Assembly (NCBI RefSeq): GCF_002078875.1
Contig: NC_034438.1
Span: 22,023,030 to 22,087,029, forward strand
Source: Numida meleagris
Lineage: Eukaryota > Chordata > Aves > Galliformes > Numididae
Length of the DNA: 64,000 nucleotides
Direction of reading: 5' to 3'
Shown here: positions 1-13,600 of the stretch, in pieces
Layout: every line of letters begins with the position of its first letter
How positions within the stretch are numbered: position 1 is the first letter of the stretch
Notes under the pieces: model-generated
Told to the model about the DNA's origin: nothing
The model's input: the letters and a program-made list of their open reading frames with translations, nothing else
Databases searched by the model: none
Position numbers and translations under genes: made by a program

Positions 1-3000
1 GGCACAGAGAAGCTCCTGCTGATCCTTGAGGATGACTGGATCTGAAAAGATCTGATGACCTTTCTCCACACACTTAAGAAACTGGAAGCAATACACTGTA
101 TAATTTTGTTGCTATAAGAAATGTTTGTGTGTTTTGCATTACACTCATTTCGATGCACTTTTCTATAGTTAACAACAGGAGCATCAAGTTGAGTGATTTT
201 GTTGAAGTTTCTTTAGCCTTATGTAGTACAGATGAAGTATTTTAATATATCTTACTGGCATGAATGATCCTGGGGCAAGATGCAAAACAAAGCAAAGGTA
301 AAACAGCCTGCTCCTCTCAACTGGATTTATCTTGAACATTCTTATCACAGTGATCCAGGAACATCTGAAAAAAGTAGCTCGCTAGCAAATAGTTCTTTCT
401 TAGATTTGCATACGATAACATCAGTTAGTGAGTTTCAGCAACACATGGTACTTTGTATTTGCCAAGAATGGATCACTCTGCACACTGAGCAAACAGGCAT
501 GCCCACTTAAATAGTTGTGTGATGCCATATAAACATACAGATTTTCTTGTGTGAAAGAACACAGGTGTTGTAACTACAGCTGGCTGTGTGCTCTTTCGCA
601 TCTGTGTCTTGCTGCAAAGCTGCTTTCCATGATGAACATCCATGAAATCAATCTGAAGGCCACAATACAAAGAACTGCTTTATTTTAATAGCTAAGAATG
701 ATGAGGGGAATTACAGGATTTTAAGAAAGAATTCAACTGAAAGAGGATGTTAAGTCCGGAGAACAATTTGGTGAGACTCTAGATACTTACGACAATTTAA
801 AGAGAGAATATTTGGCTGTATAAAAAAAAATGACTGTGGTTAAAGCTTAACTTCTACTCAAGCTTTCAGCAAAATACACGTCTAAAACCAGTCCTACTTT
901 GTCTTTCCATCCATGAAAGTACTGATTTTTTTTCTCTCATGTTATATATGCATTTATTGTTTGCACTTTTTTACAGAAATTCTAACATTCTTGAACATCA
1001 CCTGAAGTGTTGGCAGGTGTAAATCTTTTGTATAACGTAACTACTTTTTTTCATTCATATTTTAATTCTGCATGAAGTAGCCTAGAAGATAGCACTCAGT
1101 ATTCTTTATTTATATTCTATTTTACAAAGAGTTTGCACGATTTACCTATAAGATGGCATCTGATAATAGTAAGTAGGTTCACACCTTTTCCTCAGAACAG
1201 ACTTTCCAAAACACACTACTGTTCTGAGCCAGGGAAACGTGATTGTGTATAGTTCATACTCTTTCTATATCCTTTAGGACTATCCTGTATGTCAAAACTA
1301 CTGTGTAAACTGTAGCATGAATGATGAAAAAGGTAACAGTTCAGATAGCTGTCAGGCAGTTTGCTGTTATAATTCTCTGGATTCATTCGTATGCGCTTGG
1401 CATTATTTTCAGCAGGCAGACCTGGAAGGCAGCCGCTAGTTCTATGCTCTGTGATCCAGCTTAGGACCCTTTCTGGTCCACCCATCTTCCAGTAGTTCTT
1501 GAGCAGTTATTGCATGTTTCAGTAAATAAGCAAGGCGTAACCTAGGCTGATTTTTCTACAATTTTTATTGTTTATGTGGTGTTACATTGCGCTGGAAGAC
1601 CAGATGTAAAATTAACTCTTACTACATTTTCAGACTTCCTTCTTAAAAAAAAAAAAGTATGCACACTTAAAAATGTAAAGATGTTGCCCAGTTTCACCTA
1701 TTTCAATTGAGCACATCAGGTTGGTAGTTCAGGATTTTCTTCCTTGCTGTCTTGGAGTTGCCTGATGTAGCATATCCCAGCTCTACTGTGCCATGGCTGT
1801 GCTGGAAAGGGAGGAGAGCAGTGCAAGGTGAGCTCTGTAGTCCAAGGAGGGAATACACCTTCCAGGAGGCTTGACTACTTGAGTTTTGCAAGTCTTGTTT
1901 ACAAATATAACTGCAAAATTTATTTTAGGGGTAGGAGAGAAAAGTTTACCACCTGCACTGATTTCATCCTAGTTTTCTTCATCCCATCGAGCTGATGAAC
2001 ATGGAGGATTAGTCTTGGTGAAGGGCTTCTAAATGGTACTAAGCACTGTAGACCTGTGTTTCTTAGCATATTATGCTTGCTTCTCAAGCAGTCTGTGTCA
2101 AAGGTGGACTTTTAGTTTGTGAGGTTACCATTTAATTTACAAGCCCTCTTCCTAAGCTGCTTCTTGCTCAAGTTAGACCAAAGCACTTAAGTTACAAAAT
2201 TAATGAAAGAAACACTAACTGTGCACAGTGATAGATAAGGTTTCACAGCTGTGAGGTTTCATTATCTCTCTATGCAGAACCATTCCAGAAAGAAACAGTG
2301 AAAGGCAAAGATTTGCAGTCATTTTCATACTTTCACATTTTTTAACACTTTGAGGACACATTCCAGTTCTCTGTCGCTGATCTTTAATTTTTTAATAAGC
2401 TGTGCTTGGATGGAGAAGTGAAAATGTCTGTTGTGTTTATGAACACAGCAGTGAATTGTTTCCTGGCTGCTACACAGCTGTTTGGCACAGGTGAGGGCTG
2501 ACAGAGGCAATTGCAATGCTTGCTGTGGTTTCCTCCTTCCCTCCCCATTGACCGTTGTGCACTTGAGGGGTGTCTAACCTGCCTCAGTCTTAGAGCTGTA
2601 AGACACCAGGGTGGGATGCAGCAAGGTGTGTTCTGTGCGCTGTTCTGCTGACTCTGCCAAGCATGGGTCCCAGAGCTGCTTAACTGGGGTGATGCATGGG
2701 TCTTCTGTGATGAGTCGGTGCCATTTGGGAGCTCCTCTGCAGCACAAATTCTTGGCTGACCAGACGTGATTGCTTTGTGCCTCTTACTGTAGTACATTAT
2801 TTCAATCTGTGTCTTGTATTTATTGCACTGTTTGCAGTATATTCTTTCTCTTTAGAGAAATGTCAGAAAATGTTATCCCTTGATATTCTGAAATGACTTA
2901 TTTTGGGTGTGTTAGAGTTGAATCTATATGGATGTTTGAGTATAATAAAAGAGTATATTTTTGCCACTCCAGATCTATTCACTTTTTCTAAAGCCAGAAT

Positions 3001-3446
3001 AATGTAGTAACTCATTAGCCTACGTAAGCAATTTTCTTAAGGGGGGAAAGTTCCACTGTAAGCTAGTTCTGAGACCAAAAGGGTTTTTTCTAGTGGATCT
3101 CACAGTCCGGCTTCTTTAATAGAGAAAGTGTTAAGGAACTCATACTCAAAACAGTAAGTAGCAAAATCTTCATATCAAATATCTGGAGATTAAGGACTTC
3201 TGTTTACTTAGTTAGGGGTCCTCAAGGGCACAGCAGGATGAATGTTTGAATTCTCTTTGCTCTGCTGAATTTATGATTTATTACTGTTGTTGAAAGATCA
3301 GTGTGTATTCCCCACTGCTCTCAGCTGCTTTTGCTAACTTCCTCTTGAGTTCAAACTTAGTGCGGACAACTCCAGGACCCTTTTGTTAGCCTGTGTAAGC
3401 TGCAACCTTATCTGTAAAACAGGAGATTTTTACAATCCGATATTAT

Positions 3447-3449
<3 letters not shown>

Positions 3450-3478
<29 letters not shown>
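3450..3478. repeat. C8T21 homopolymer tract
   Basis: A run of eight C is followed directly by twenty-one T in the intron. It is an ordinary slippage-prone pyrimidine tract, followed at 3479 by CTGTTACAG, which happens to look like a splice acceptor; no exon follows that matches PIK3R1. Confidence 0.9.
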
Positions 3479-6400
3479 CTGTTACAGTAAATCACCTAGG
3501 GTGACTAGCGTGAAGTCCTTCTGGCTTTTGGGAGAATTCCGACTGTCTGCTAGAGGAGCATTTGGCCCTCATCTGTTGCATGTAATGCTAATAATTGCTT
3601 CAGACTGTGCTGGTCTCAGTGCTGGTGAAACGTCTATTATATCCCTGATGTTAAAACTTGCACTGACAAGGATAGTGGGCTGGGGGTTCTCTCCCCAGTG
3701 ATTTAAAATTCAGGACTTTTGAGTTTAGTAGTTTAGCAAAAAAGGGGAAGATAGTCACCAACTGTTATGTTTTTTTCTCCAGATGTTTCCTCTAAGACAA
3801 ATATCTAGGGTTTTATTATGACACGGAAAAAACACGCTAGTAAGATGAGAATGGTTTGGGGTTTTTTTTTCTGTTCATTGTTAGAACTAAACAGCCAATC
3901 AAATACTGTGGTAGATGGTCTGGTAGTTCAGATGGAACATGCCTGTGCTTGTTAATGAGAGCTGCTCTTTTCTAAGCAGAGTATTAAAGAGTTTTATTCA
4001 AAATCCTTTTGGATGCAAACTAAAAATAAGATTATTTTAAAGTAATTTTATTGTAAAGTACTCTTCTTGTAAATACTATACGTGGGGTTTTTGTTTACTT
4101 AAAAGTCTTGTTCATATAAGAAGCAGCAGGCTTTCCCTAAAATTGGTGGCAAAGCACATTCTGACTTGAGAAGGAACAGGATCAGACCTATAGTCAGGAT
4201 TTAGCAGCAGTGGGACAAATCCCACAGCTGTTACTCTCATTTCTCTCAGGCAAAATTCCCATTGCCCTCAGGGTCTGGAGCACAAATGCTATAATTACCC
4301 TAGCTCTCTTCTGCAAAGATTCTCTCTTTTCAGTCTACCAAATTGCATTTAATATAAATGTGCATAGTTTGCCACACGTTAAAGAGTGATGTAAAGAAGG
4401 ACAGCCTCACTGCTTTCTTGGTGGATTTTGAAGACATGGAAGGGAAACACTGTAAGGATCATCTTGTCTTAGCAGTATCACAAGGCATGGAATTTCACTC
4501 CATAATTCCTGGATTAAACTAAAAACATCTGGATGATTTTAAGTATGTTTTTAATATGCCCAGACTACTCTCTTTAGTAAGTACTTAATGGAAACAAATT
4601 TTACCTATTCATATGTCCGTTATAAAATAAGACTTGCAGATTTCATGGCAGAAATGTCTTAACTGGGTATGGAGGGACAGACATTTTGTAGTATTTGTTT
4701 ATGACAGTATAGAGATTATTTTCACCAGGTTATTTTCTGCCATTATATTCAGTCATCATCCCTAGTGCAAATGAAAGATTAGTTTCATTCTGCTTTGGCG
4801 AAGATGTTTTTTTTTTTTCTTCTGGACTGCCAGTTTGGGTATGTAGTGTGATGATAATTAGTGTTTCTTGTAAGTGAGAAAATGATATGGTGACAATTTT
4901 TATTGGATACTCTGTCATTGTAACAAATTACTGCATTTAAGATAAATACAGTTTTATAACCTTGATGTATGGGCATATGTATACACTTTATTAGCCGATG
5001 ATTAAGATTGCAAAGCTGTGCATTTAGAACTTGTGTTTGTACATGTAATTACACCTCCTCACAGTGTATGAAGTCAGATTCAGTTGACCCGTTTTCCCTC
5101 GCATACTTGTTTGCCCATTTTAGAGGTCTTTGTTGTTTAGTTTGAGGTCTTAGGCTACCTTCACTGCATTCAGACTCACTTCTGGAAGCAGAGTTCCTCA
5201 TTACCTCTTGTGCTTGTTCCAGTGGCATTGCTGATGGTACCTTCAAAGAGCTTCACAATTATTGTCACAGTCAAGACACTGTTGTGAGCAAAGGCAGCAT
5301 CGTGATTCCTGTGAGTAATGAGTTGACCCAAAAATACTGTGACAAAGCAGTTAAAATTGTAAGGTAGTTTAAGGTTGGTCTCTTTGTAATTGGGAGGTCA
5401 TGTGGAGAACAATTACAAAAAGCTGAATCTGAGGACAGAACTCAAGATTTCAGTTGAGTGTTCACAGATACAACTAAAACCAAGAACCAGAAATGTGTTA
5501 GATTTGACAGTGTGAGGCTTTATTTGTCACCAGCAGTGAGTACCATCTGCTCACTCTGCCACTGGCTTCAGCTGCTGAGTACTGGGAGTCCAAGAGGATT
5601 CCTTCAAGAGCAGGCACATTTTACTGGCATACCTCTGCCTGCATCATCCAGCTTCACCAGCTGGAATCCAGCTATAAGCATCAAAAGCAAAATAACTTTT
5701 AGAATGTGAGTGCACACATTGAACAGATGTGGTGATATTTAATCTTGTCTCACTTTTTTCCTGACACTGAGAATTTATAGTTTCAGATTCTCAGCCCTTT
5801 GTTGTCAATGTAAAGCATGTCTTGTGGAGAAATGTGGATATTAGAGAGATGCACACTTTAAGTACCTTTTTCTTTAAATTTTTATAATGCATCTCTAATA
5901 GTTTCTTTCATTGTATTGTAGTTGTGATTTGCAGGGAATCATGGTTTGCGGAAGGAATGCAGGGAATTTTCAAATTATGGAAAATTATGTAGGAAATTAC
6001 AGTACTTGATACTAGTTTTCTAATACCAATTAGTAACTTGCGTACTTGAAAGATGCTTTTGCTGCAGTCTTCATTCTGCTGTGCCATAAGTTGCATCTTT
6101 ATTTCATCAAGAGGTGTGGCAGAGCAATTTCATCCCAGTGTGACAGGCAAGAGTTTTCTTCTGGAATACTGCAAGATTTATGTCTAGGAAAATAATAGTT
6201 TAAAAGTTTGAAATTAAGAAGGTGTCACTATGGGTGATAGATCAGTAGTGGGGGAGATAGGAAAAAGACTCTTGACGCCTGGAATGGTTAACTTACAGAC
6301 ACACAAGAAACATGGGAAGTCTGTTCTGCCATGGAGGAATCTGTGCTGTGTTGTAGCAGACGTTTACTCCAAACTGGAAAAATTGAAAAATGCACTTATT

Positions 6401-7047
6401 CTATGGGAAGTTGACTGTACACCCTTTGTATCTTGTTTTTTTTAATCTCTCACGTGTCTTCTATATAGTAATTTGTAAACCATGGGGCCATTACTGTTGT
6501 AAGTACAAACAAGTAACAGGACTCTGAAGAACCATGGCATTTGATCTTTAAAAACCAAGGGTATATGAATGCATGCTCCAATGAAAACCTCGAATTGCAA
6601 AAATCATTTGTAATGGGCTGTAGAAGCATTTGACAGATTACGTGCAAGTATATACATGTGTGTTTCATTATTTGATTGCCTTAGGAGACTGGTGTTTAAG
6701 TTGGCAGATCTACTTATTAAAAGCAAAGCTCGTCAGTTGGCAGGATTACAGAATGCCAGAAGGAAAGAGGGAACAAATGCTTGAGAGTAAAAGAACATGT
6801 AGTGTGCATAAAGCGTGGAGAAGCTATAAAGCAGGCAGGAAAAAGTGGGCTTCAGTGTGGTTCTCACTTGTTCTTCGGGGCTCAGGTTGATAGCCAGTAT
6901 GAAGTAAAAGCATGAAGTTATCTAATTTCAAGACAAATTCAATATTTTAGAAAATCTAGAATTTTCTGTCACTGTAAGTACAGTTTGGTCACCTGTTTGT
7001 GGCTTGTCAGAATTCTTTCATCTGTGCTTATTTTGCTGTCTCGAATG

Positions 7048-7071
7048 AAAATAAATAAATAAATAAATAAA
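7048..7071. repeat. (AAAT)n microsatellite, about six units
   Basis: A perfect tandem tetranucleotide repeat of AAAT in the intron. It is short and likely polymorphic. Confidence 0.95.
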
Positions 7072-8190
7072 GATAGCTTCCTCTGAAGCTTTACAGAGTA
7101 CTGTCAGATGATGGTGTAAGCAGACGCTTTACAGCTTGGAAACTTTGCTCTTAGTCTTGATTAGCTTGATTCACACTGTGGTATTGATTCCCAGTATATG
7201 TTAAGCTTCTGCATGTAATCTGATGATACACAATTTTTAGCTGTTCTGCAGGGGGAAAAAAACAAACAAAAAAACCAACACCACAGTCTTTTCACGTAGC
7301 AGTTTAGAATATTCCAAGGTTTTGGAGACCAAACAAGCTGAGTATGTGTGTATCCAGATGAGTCTATACCTTTGGTTTCTCCCTTGCTCCTTCCAGTCAC
7401 ATCCCTTCACATCTTCTGCAGTACAGATCAGGATATTCACTTAGTGCTTTGCGTTTTTTCTTCCTGACTGGATGCTGTTAGAATAACCAGTAGCTTTGCT
7501 TTGTCTCTTAAGACTTCACAGTTTGAGAGCAGTGTTTGAAACGTGGGTAGCTGACTGGTGGAAAATTGACTTGACTGATGGAGTGAAACACAACAAAAAG
7601 AGAAGCAGAAGGGCTGTCTCCCCTGAGAAAGTAAGAAAAAAAGTGTTTCCCTTTAAACAGCACCTAGATTTAGATGATTGCTCAAATTGATCTCTCTAAA
7701 AGAGGCAAGTAATGACACATTTATGGCAGGTTTACCGTGAAATATTACAGCCCTTTGTGAGGCTGCCATGTAGGGATTCTGAGTCCTGCAGGAATTACTT
7801 ACATGGTGGGAGATAAAGCTTAGGTGAGTTTGACCATTTGCCAGCTGTATCTACTGTTTTTGAAGAGTTTTGTATTGTAACTTTCTCAGTAAAGTTCAGT
7901 GAATATGGCTGAACTAATTAGGACACAAGTCTTCACAGATGTATGCACTAGTTTGGAGGATGAAACTAGAAGGAGGAATAGGTAGAAAGGTGCTGATTCT
8001 GATGTATCAGGCAAGTCATGTGAAGTATCATCAAAAACAGGGAGTCATAAGGCTATTACAAAAATCAGATCTGTTTAAAATTTATGCATTCTTCTTCCTT
8101 CTGTTCTCAACGGGGAACTAGCTTTCTGGAAGGATTCTCCATCTGGGAATCCAGTGAATCGTCCTTTCACTTCTCGGCTTGGCCACATTT

Positions 8191-8230
8191 AAAAAAAGAA
8201 AAAAAGAAAAAGAAAAGGAAAGAAAGAAAG
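8191..8230. repeat. A/G-rich low-complexity tract
   Basis: An almost pure A/G stretch of AAAAAG-type units changing into GAAA tetranucleotides. It accounts for the lysine/glutamate-rich chance reading frame nearby. Confidence 0.9.
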
Positions 8231-11200
8231 ACGTTCTTCTAAAATGTCAAATAAGTAAGGAAAGAGGCCTGTTTTTCTGTTGGGGTCAAATGAAGCTAAC
8301 TGTAACTCTGGTTCTTTCTTTTGGCAAGATGATGATGGAGGGATTCCTCTGGAACAGGATAACAGACGTGTAAGAGTTCATTTATTTCATTTTATTTTAA
8401 TTTTATTCTTTTTACCCCGGCAGCATAGCAGGAAAACAACCAGGATGATATACCTGGCCTTTTGTCAGAATAGCAACCAGTTCCCAATCCTTGCTGGCCA
8501 GTGCTGAAGGCGGCATTCTCCTTCCAGCCTTTCAGCCTCACAAACCTCCACCCGTTCCTTACTGAGTCATAGCTGGAAGACTTTTTTTTTATTTGATCAC
8601 ATCTTGTGCAACTTAGGCAAGTATTTTTACTTCTTTATTGTGTCCCATAATCAATGTATTGGAACAACTGAGTGATTGCAGCTTTAAGCTCTCTCCAAGC
8701 CTATGTGGAAAAACAGATGGATTTATTGGAAGTGTCATCGTATTATCAGATGCAGATAGCTTATCTTCTAACTAGCGTGACTTCTTGACAGGAGCAGAAT
8801 GGTGGACAAACTGTTTTGTTGGGTTTTTTTTGGAGGAGAGGGCCTTTAAAAATGCAGTACATTTGCAGCTCTTAAATATGCAGCATGTTAGTGGCATGTT
8901 CGTTTATTTACTCAGTACTGCCCCAAGTTTGGAAAGTCAGCTTGAGGCCTGATCCTTCAAATTTCTTCAATAAAGTTGGAGTATACCCACATCAATTCCG
9001 TGGTTTCCCTTGTACAGAACAGGCCAGCACTGGGTGGCTGCAGGGAAGGGAAGGGAAGCAGCTGTTCAGGGTTCAGCTTGCTCACCTCTGAGTCTTTGCA
9101 GAGGACATAATAAAATGAGCTTCTGCCTCCCTGGCTCAGCCTTGATTTGATCACTTTAGATCATAATCACTGGGAACATGCCCAGTCTCAATCAGGTGCA
9201 GTCATTTTTTTTCTTTGCACAGCTTTTCTCCAGCTTAGGTTTTCCAAGTTCTTGTACAGAATATTTTTGCAATTAATTCAGCCTCTCTTATTCATCCTCA
9301 CTCCTTCACACCGTGCTTATTTTCATGCTTATTTTTTTTATTTAAAGCTTAAGAAATTGCTAAATACCGTAAGGTTGCAAAGAATTTGCAAAATGATTTA
9401 TCTGATTGAAGTGCCTTGTTAATTCCACAGGTTTTCTTACAGAGACGCTTTGCCCATTTCTTCTAGTTTATTTGCAAATGAATACTACCAGTGCAAACTG
9501 AAGTCCTGCACCAAACCTCCTCACCCTTAAGTTAGTCTTTGGCTTGCCAATGAAAAGGTAAAACCATAGTCAGGTTTTCATGCCAGCTTTTTGTTTACAC
9601 CATCTTTGTTGTTCTTTTCAGTTCTTTTTTTTTAAACTTCCTATAAACAAATTTTACACTGTATGAATTTCTGCAGCACAGTGTGCTAGACAGTACAAAA
9701 ATAAAGTTCTTTGTCCCACTGCAGCCAGTTGAGTCTCTGACTGCTTTGTAAAGGTCCATGAAATTAGTTCACCACTTTAACTGCTAGGATCTAAATTGCA
9801 GTTACTTTAGCAGTGCAGTGTGAATAAAGTTCGATTTATAGAAAAGAGGCCTATAAGTTCATGTATAATGTGCCTATACTGCATATTCCATAACATCTCT
9901 TTTGTATAGCATCTTGATAGTGTGAATTAATGGGATGAGAAATCAACATGGGCATTACTATGTAGAGAAATATAGGCAGGTGTATGACATGGGTCAGAAA
10001 ATCTATTATGAACAGACTGAGAGAGCTCTTCTTTATATGAAATTAAAGATGATCGTGGGATTAACTCTCTGTAGCTCCAGTTCAGGAATTTCCAAGTAAT
10101 GTTTTTGATTCTGTATCTATGTCAGATCAGTGAATGGTTTAATGGCAGTAAGGATTAACCCAGTTTAACTTTCTTAAAAGATTACATTTCATCTAGATCC
10201 CTAGCCTTTTTTTTTTTTAAAGGAGGAAAAATATACTTGATTTCAAATACATTCGTTTCCAGAACTAAAAGAATTCCTTCTGATGCTGGATTACTGCTAC
10301 CATTGCTTGCTTTCTTTTTTTCCTGGGTGACTGCTATGCACTCATTATTTTTAACTTTGTGTACTTATAAATGTTTCCCGTAATTCCCAAAAGATGAAGG
10401 AGCTGTTTTGGCTTTTATCTGTCAGCAGCTTCTGCCCGTACTTTTATGTAAATCTTCCAGATCTAAACAACTTGACTTCTCAAGCACAGTAATACACATT
10501 ATCTTTTTCTTGCCGTAATGAAGAGCTTATTCTTTCTCTCCAGACAGCTTTCCAACCAACAGTTTGAGTGTGTTCTGTATCCCCGCCACCTCAGTTTCTC
10601 CACAGCAAAAAAGCAGTAAAATAAAATATTCTTTCAAAGCAAAACAACATACTGTCCTAAGTTTAATGTATTCTGATTACTGTATAAAAAGAGAATGTTT
10701 AAAAAGATACTTCTCACACAGAGTCATCATTACAAGGCATTGACAGCCTTGCATAAGAAAAAAAATGATGTATTAAAAAAAGTAGAAAAGAGTAAGGAAC
10801 ATGGATCTGGTATAGGTGGGATGGGTCGTTTTGGAGAGAATTCCAGCTTCCCACTGAATGTCCATCCAGCAGATGTATTTCTGTTACAAAGAGTAGATGC
10901 TGCAGGAGTACTGCTACTAACCATCATTGTGATTATGTGAAAAGAGAACTGAGGTAGCAATCTTGGTAGGTTTGTACTCACCCATTCATAAGAGATTATG
11001 GCAGTGCTTTTTAGGTGAAGAGGGTGAAATGTCTAAAAACAACAAGGGAACTTGGCATTATCACTGAAGCTTTCCCCATGGAGGTCTTTGATGTCATCTC
11101 ACCATTACATTCTCCACAGTCTTGCCCAGAAAATGTCTAAGATGGTACTGGCTGGACAGAATCAAAATTTTTAGTTGCTTCTTGAGGTGGACCTCAGCAT

Positions 11201-13575
11201 TCCTTCCCTTAAAAGGTAGGCAGCTGTCTCTTGTGAGTGGTGACTGTTTCCAGGAACAGACGGGTATCTATTTCCTTCTCTACCTGCTACAAAGAGCTAG
11301 AGAACAAGGTGTGGAACTAAGTGCTCTTGCATGGTATTGAACGTGAAATAATAGAGGACTCAGGTTTGAAGAGGGAAGTGGACAGGAGAATGAGAACTTT
11401 GTAAGAAACCATGTGTCCTTATATAATCTGGTTAATGCTCAAGACAATAAATGCATCAATTATTTAAGTGGGTTCTATCCCTTGAGAGTGCTGGACACTG
11501 CATGCTGAAACGAGCAGAGTATGCTCATGGGAAAAATGCTAAATCTTGATGTGGAAAGAAGAACTGAAATTTCACTTGCAACCTTAGTTCATAGCTGTCT
11601 TAAGCTTTGAGTTCTTGACATTGTGATCTTGATGATCCTTTCATGTAGTTTTGTTTCTGCCTGTGTGGTATAGAAGACAGCAGACAGAGAGTTCTCTTGT
11701 GGAGTTACTGTAGTAAAATACTGAGTAAATTACTAACCTATTGTCTGTTTAAAATAAAGTACACTTTTACTATAATCTGGCCTTTTTTAAACTGAGAATG
11801 CAGAAGTTAATAGAATGTTATAGTCATAATATCTTTGTGAAACTTGTGGGAAGGTCAGTAGAGCAACTGGTATGAATTCTCAGAGATTTATTAGACAATC
11901 ATAAGACCTGTAAGGGAGGCGGAACTATCACAAGTTTGTTCTTATTTTGATGAGGACTTCTAAGTACTACTGCTGCAATCTAGATGTTTATTGACAATAA
12001 TAAACCTGGAAGTTGTATGGGACACCTGTTAAGTAGGTTCCAGATGCAGATGCCAGTGGAACATGCTATTTCCCGTTACACCTATGCTATCTACAGTACA
12101 CCTCAGTATTCACTGCTTTATTTTTTCCTTCTTGATGTCATGTATGGTTTCACGTAAAACCACTGCCAGAAGCTGGAATGCTAGGTTTTTCATTGCCAGT
12201 TAGTATCTGTGAAGAGAATTTGGCAGAACTACTCAAATTCTTCTGGAGCTCAGCAGTTTTCTAGCTATGGAGCTGCTATCCTGAAGGAGGAAGGAATATA
12301 CACGACCTTCCCTTGACAAGAAAGGCAGTGTTTGGCACTTCACTGGGTCTAACTTCTTGGCTGTCCCTGTACCGTCCTCTCTAACTGCAGACTGCTAGCC
12401 AGGGACCTGCAGATAGCCGCAGGACATAAGGAGTGTGTGTTGTCTTTTTAAAATTTTTTTTCTGTCTTCACTATCGTGCTGCGAGGACTCTTTTGGCATG
12501 CCCAGTTTAGAGACATTAACTGCTCTTCCACTGAAACAGGTGATAGGAGCTGCGAGAACCACCCTTACATGCTGTGCACTGCGTGTCAACTAGGGTGGTC
12601 TGTGACAAAAGGGGTGAAATGGAAATATGCGTCAGCCTATGAGCCCCGGAAGACTGTGGGAAGTATCTTGTTGTACCCTGTGCTCCAGTTTGCTGTGCCC
12701 CAGTGTGGCCAGTGCCTCTGTAAAAAGAAGCCCCAGTGCCTGCCCACAGCTCCCACATTGCCGGACCTGGGCTTCCCGGTTTATGGGTTTACTCAAAAGC
12801 ACGAAGACAGCTTCTTTTACTGCATTCTTATATAGTTTGTGTATTACTGTTTATCTGACAACGCTTTGAAAGGCAGTTTAACAAACAGGTACTTCTCCCA
12901 TCTTTTCCTTCAGTTCATGGGGTGTTTGCTTTTGCAAAGCAGCTCAAGCATTATGTATGGCATTACAATGCAGTGTTCTGCATGCCAGGAGATACTGTAC
13001 TTAGTATTTTTTTCATAAGCTGTGCAGTTTTTCCCCAGCGTAGGGCTACCTGTTTCTCTAATTCTGCTAATACGAATTGGAAATAGTTGCTGCCATTTCA
13101 AATCTTGAGTTCAATTACAGTTTGAAAAGGAGTACTGCAAAAGCTCACCAGTAGAGGGAAGCAAAATACTGCCTTTAGAACAGTGCTAACTACTGGCTTT
13201 TCAAAAATTACTTGTGCTTCAGTTGAAGCCAACAAAGAACATCTGTTGCCTTATTTATAGCTCCTATTTCTAAGAAGTATATTCTGTGGCAGATGAGAAA
13301 AGTGCTTGACAGCTCATAATTCACAAAGTTACTGAGGTTTAATCTGATAGAATATTATGTACAGAATTCCTGCCCAGTACAAGCAGTATCACTTCCCTTT
13401 CAACAGATGATAGAAATAAGGCTTTATGAAACATTAAATTAATGGGTGTGGAACATGATTAGCAGTCAATGTTAGAAGTGTAAACTCTTGTGAGGGAGGA
13501 AAGTATTCTATACTGCTGTTGTTTGGTAGTTTTGTATTTTCCACATATTTGTGCAGCTGAACTAGTCAGACATGG

Positions 13576-13600
13576 TTTTTTTCTTTCTTTCTTTCTTTCT
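13576..13600. repeat. (TTTC)n microsatellite
   Basis: A short TTTC tandem repeat, about five units after a T run, in the intron. Confidence 0.9.

Noticed and set aside
9700..9832. Two AATAAA hexamers in the intron
   Set aside because: Common by chance in AT-rich sequence, and no upstream exon that would use them was found.
12476..12835. 119-codon frame containing TLPDL, like the start of the BH exon
   Set aside because: The similarity stops after five residues, there are no suitable splice sites, and the true exon is at 21615.
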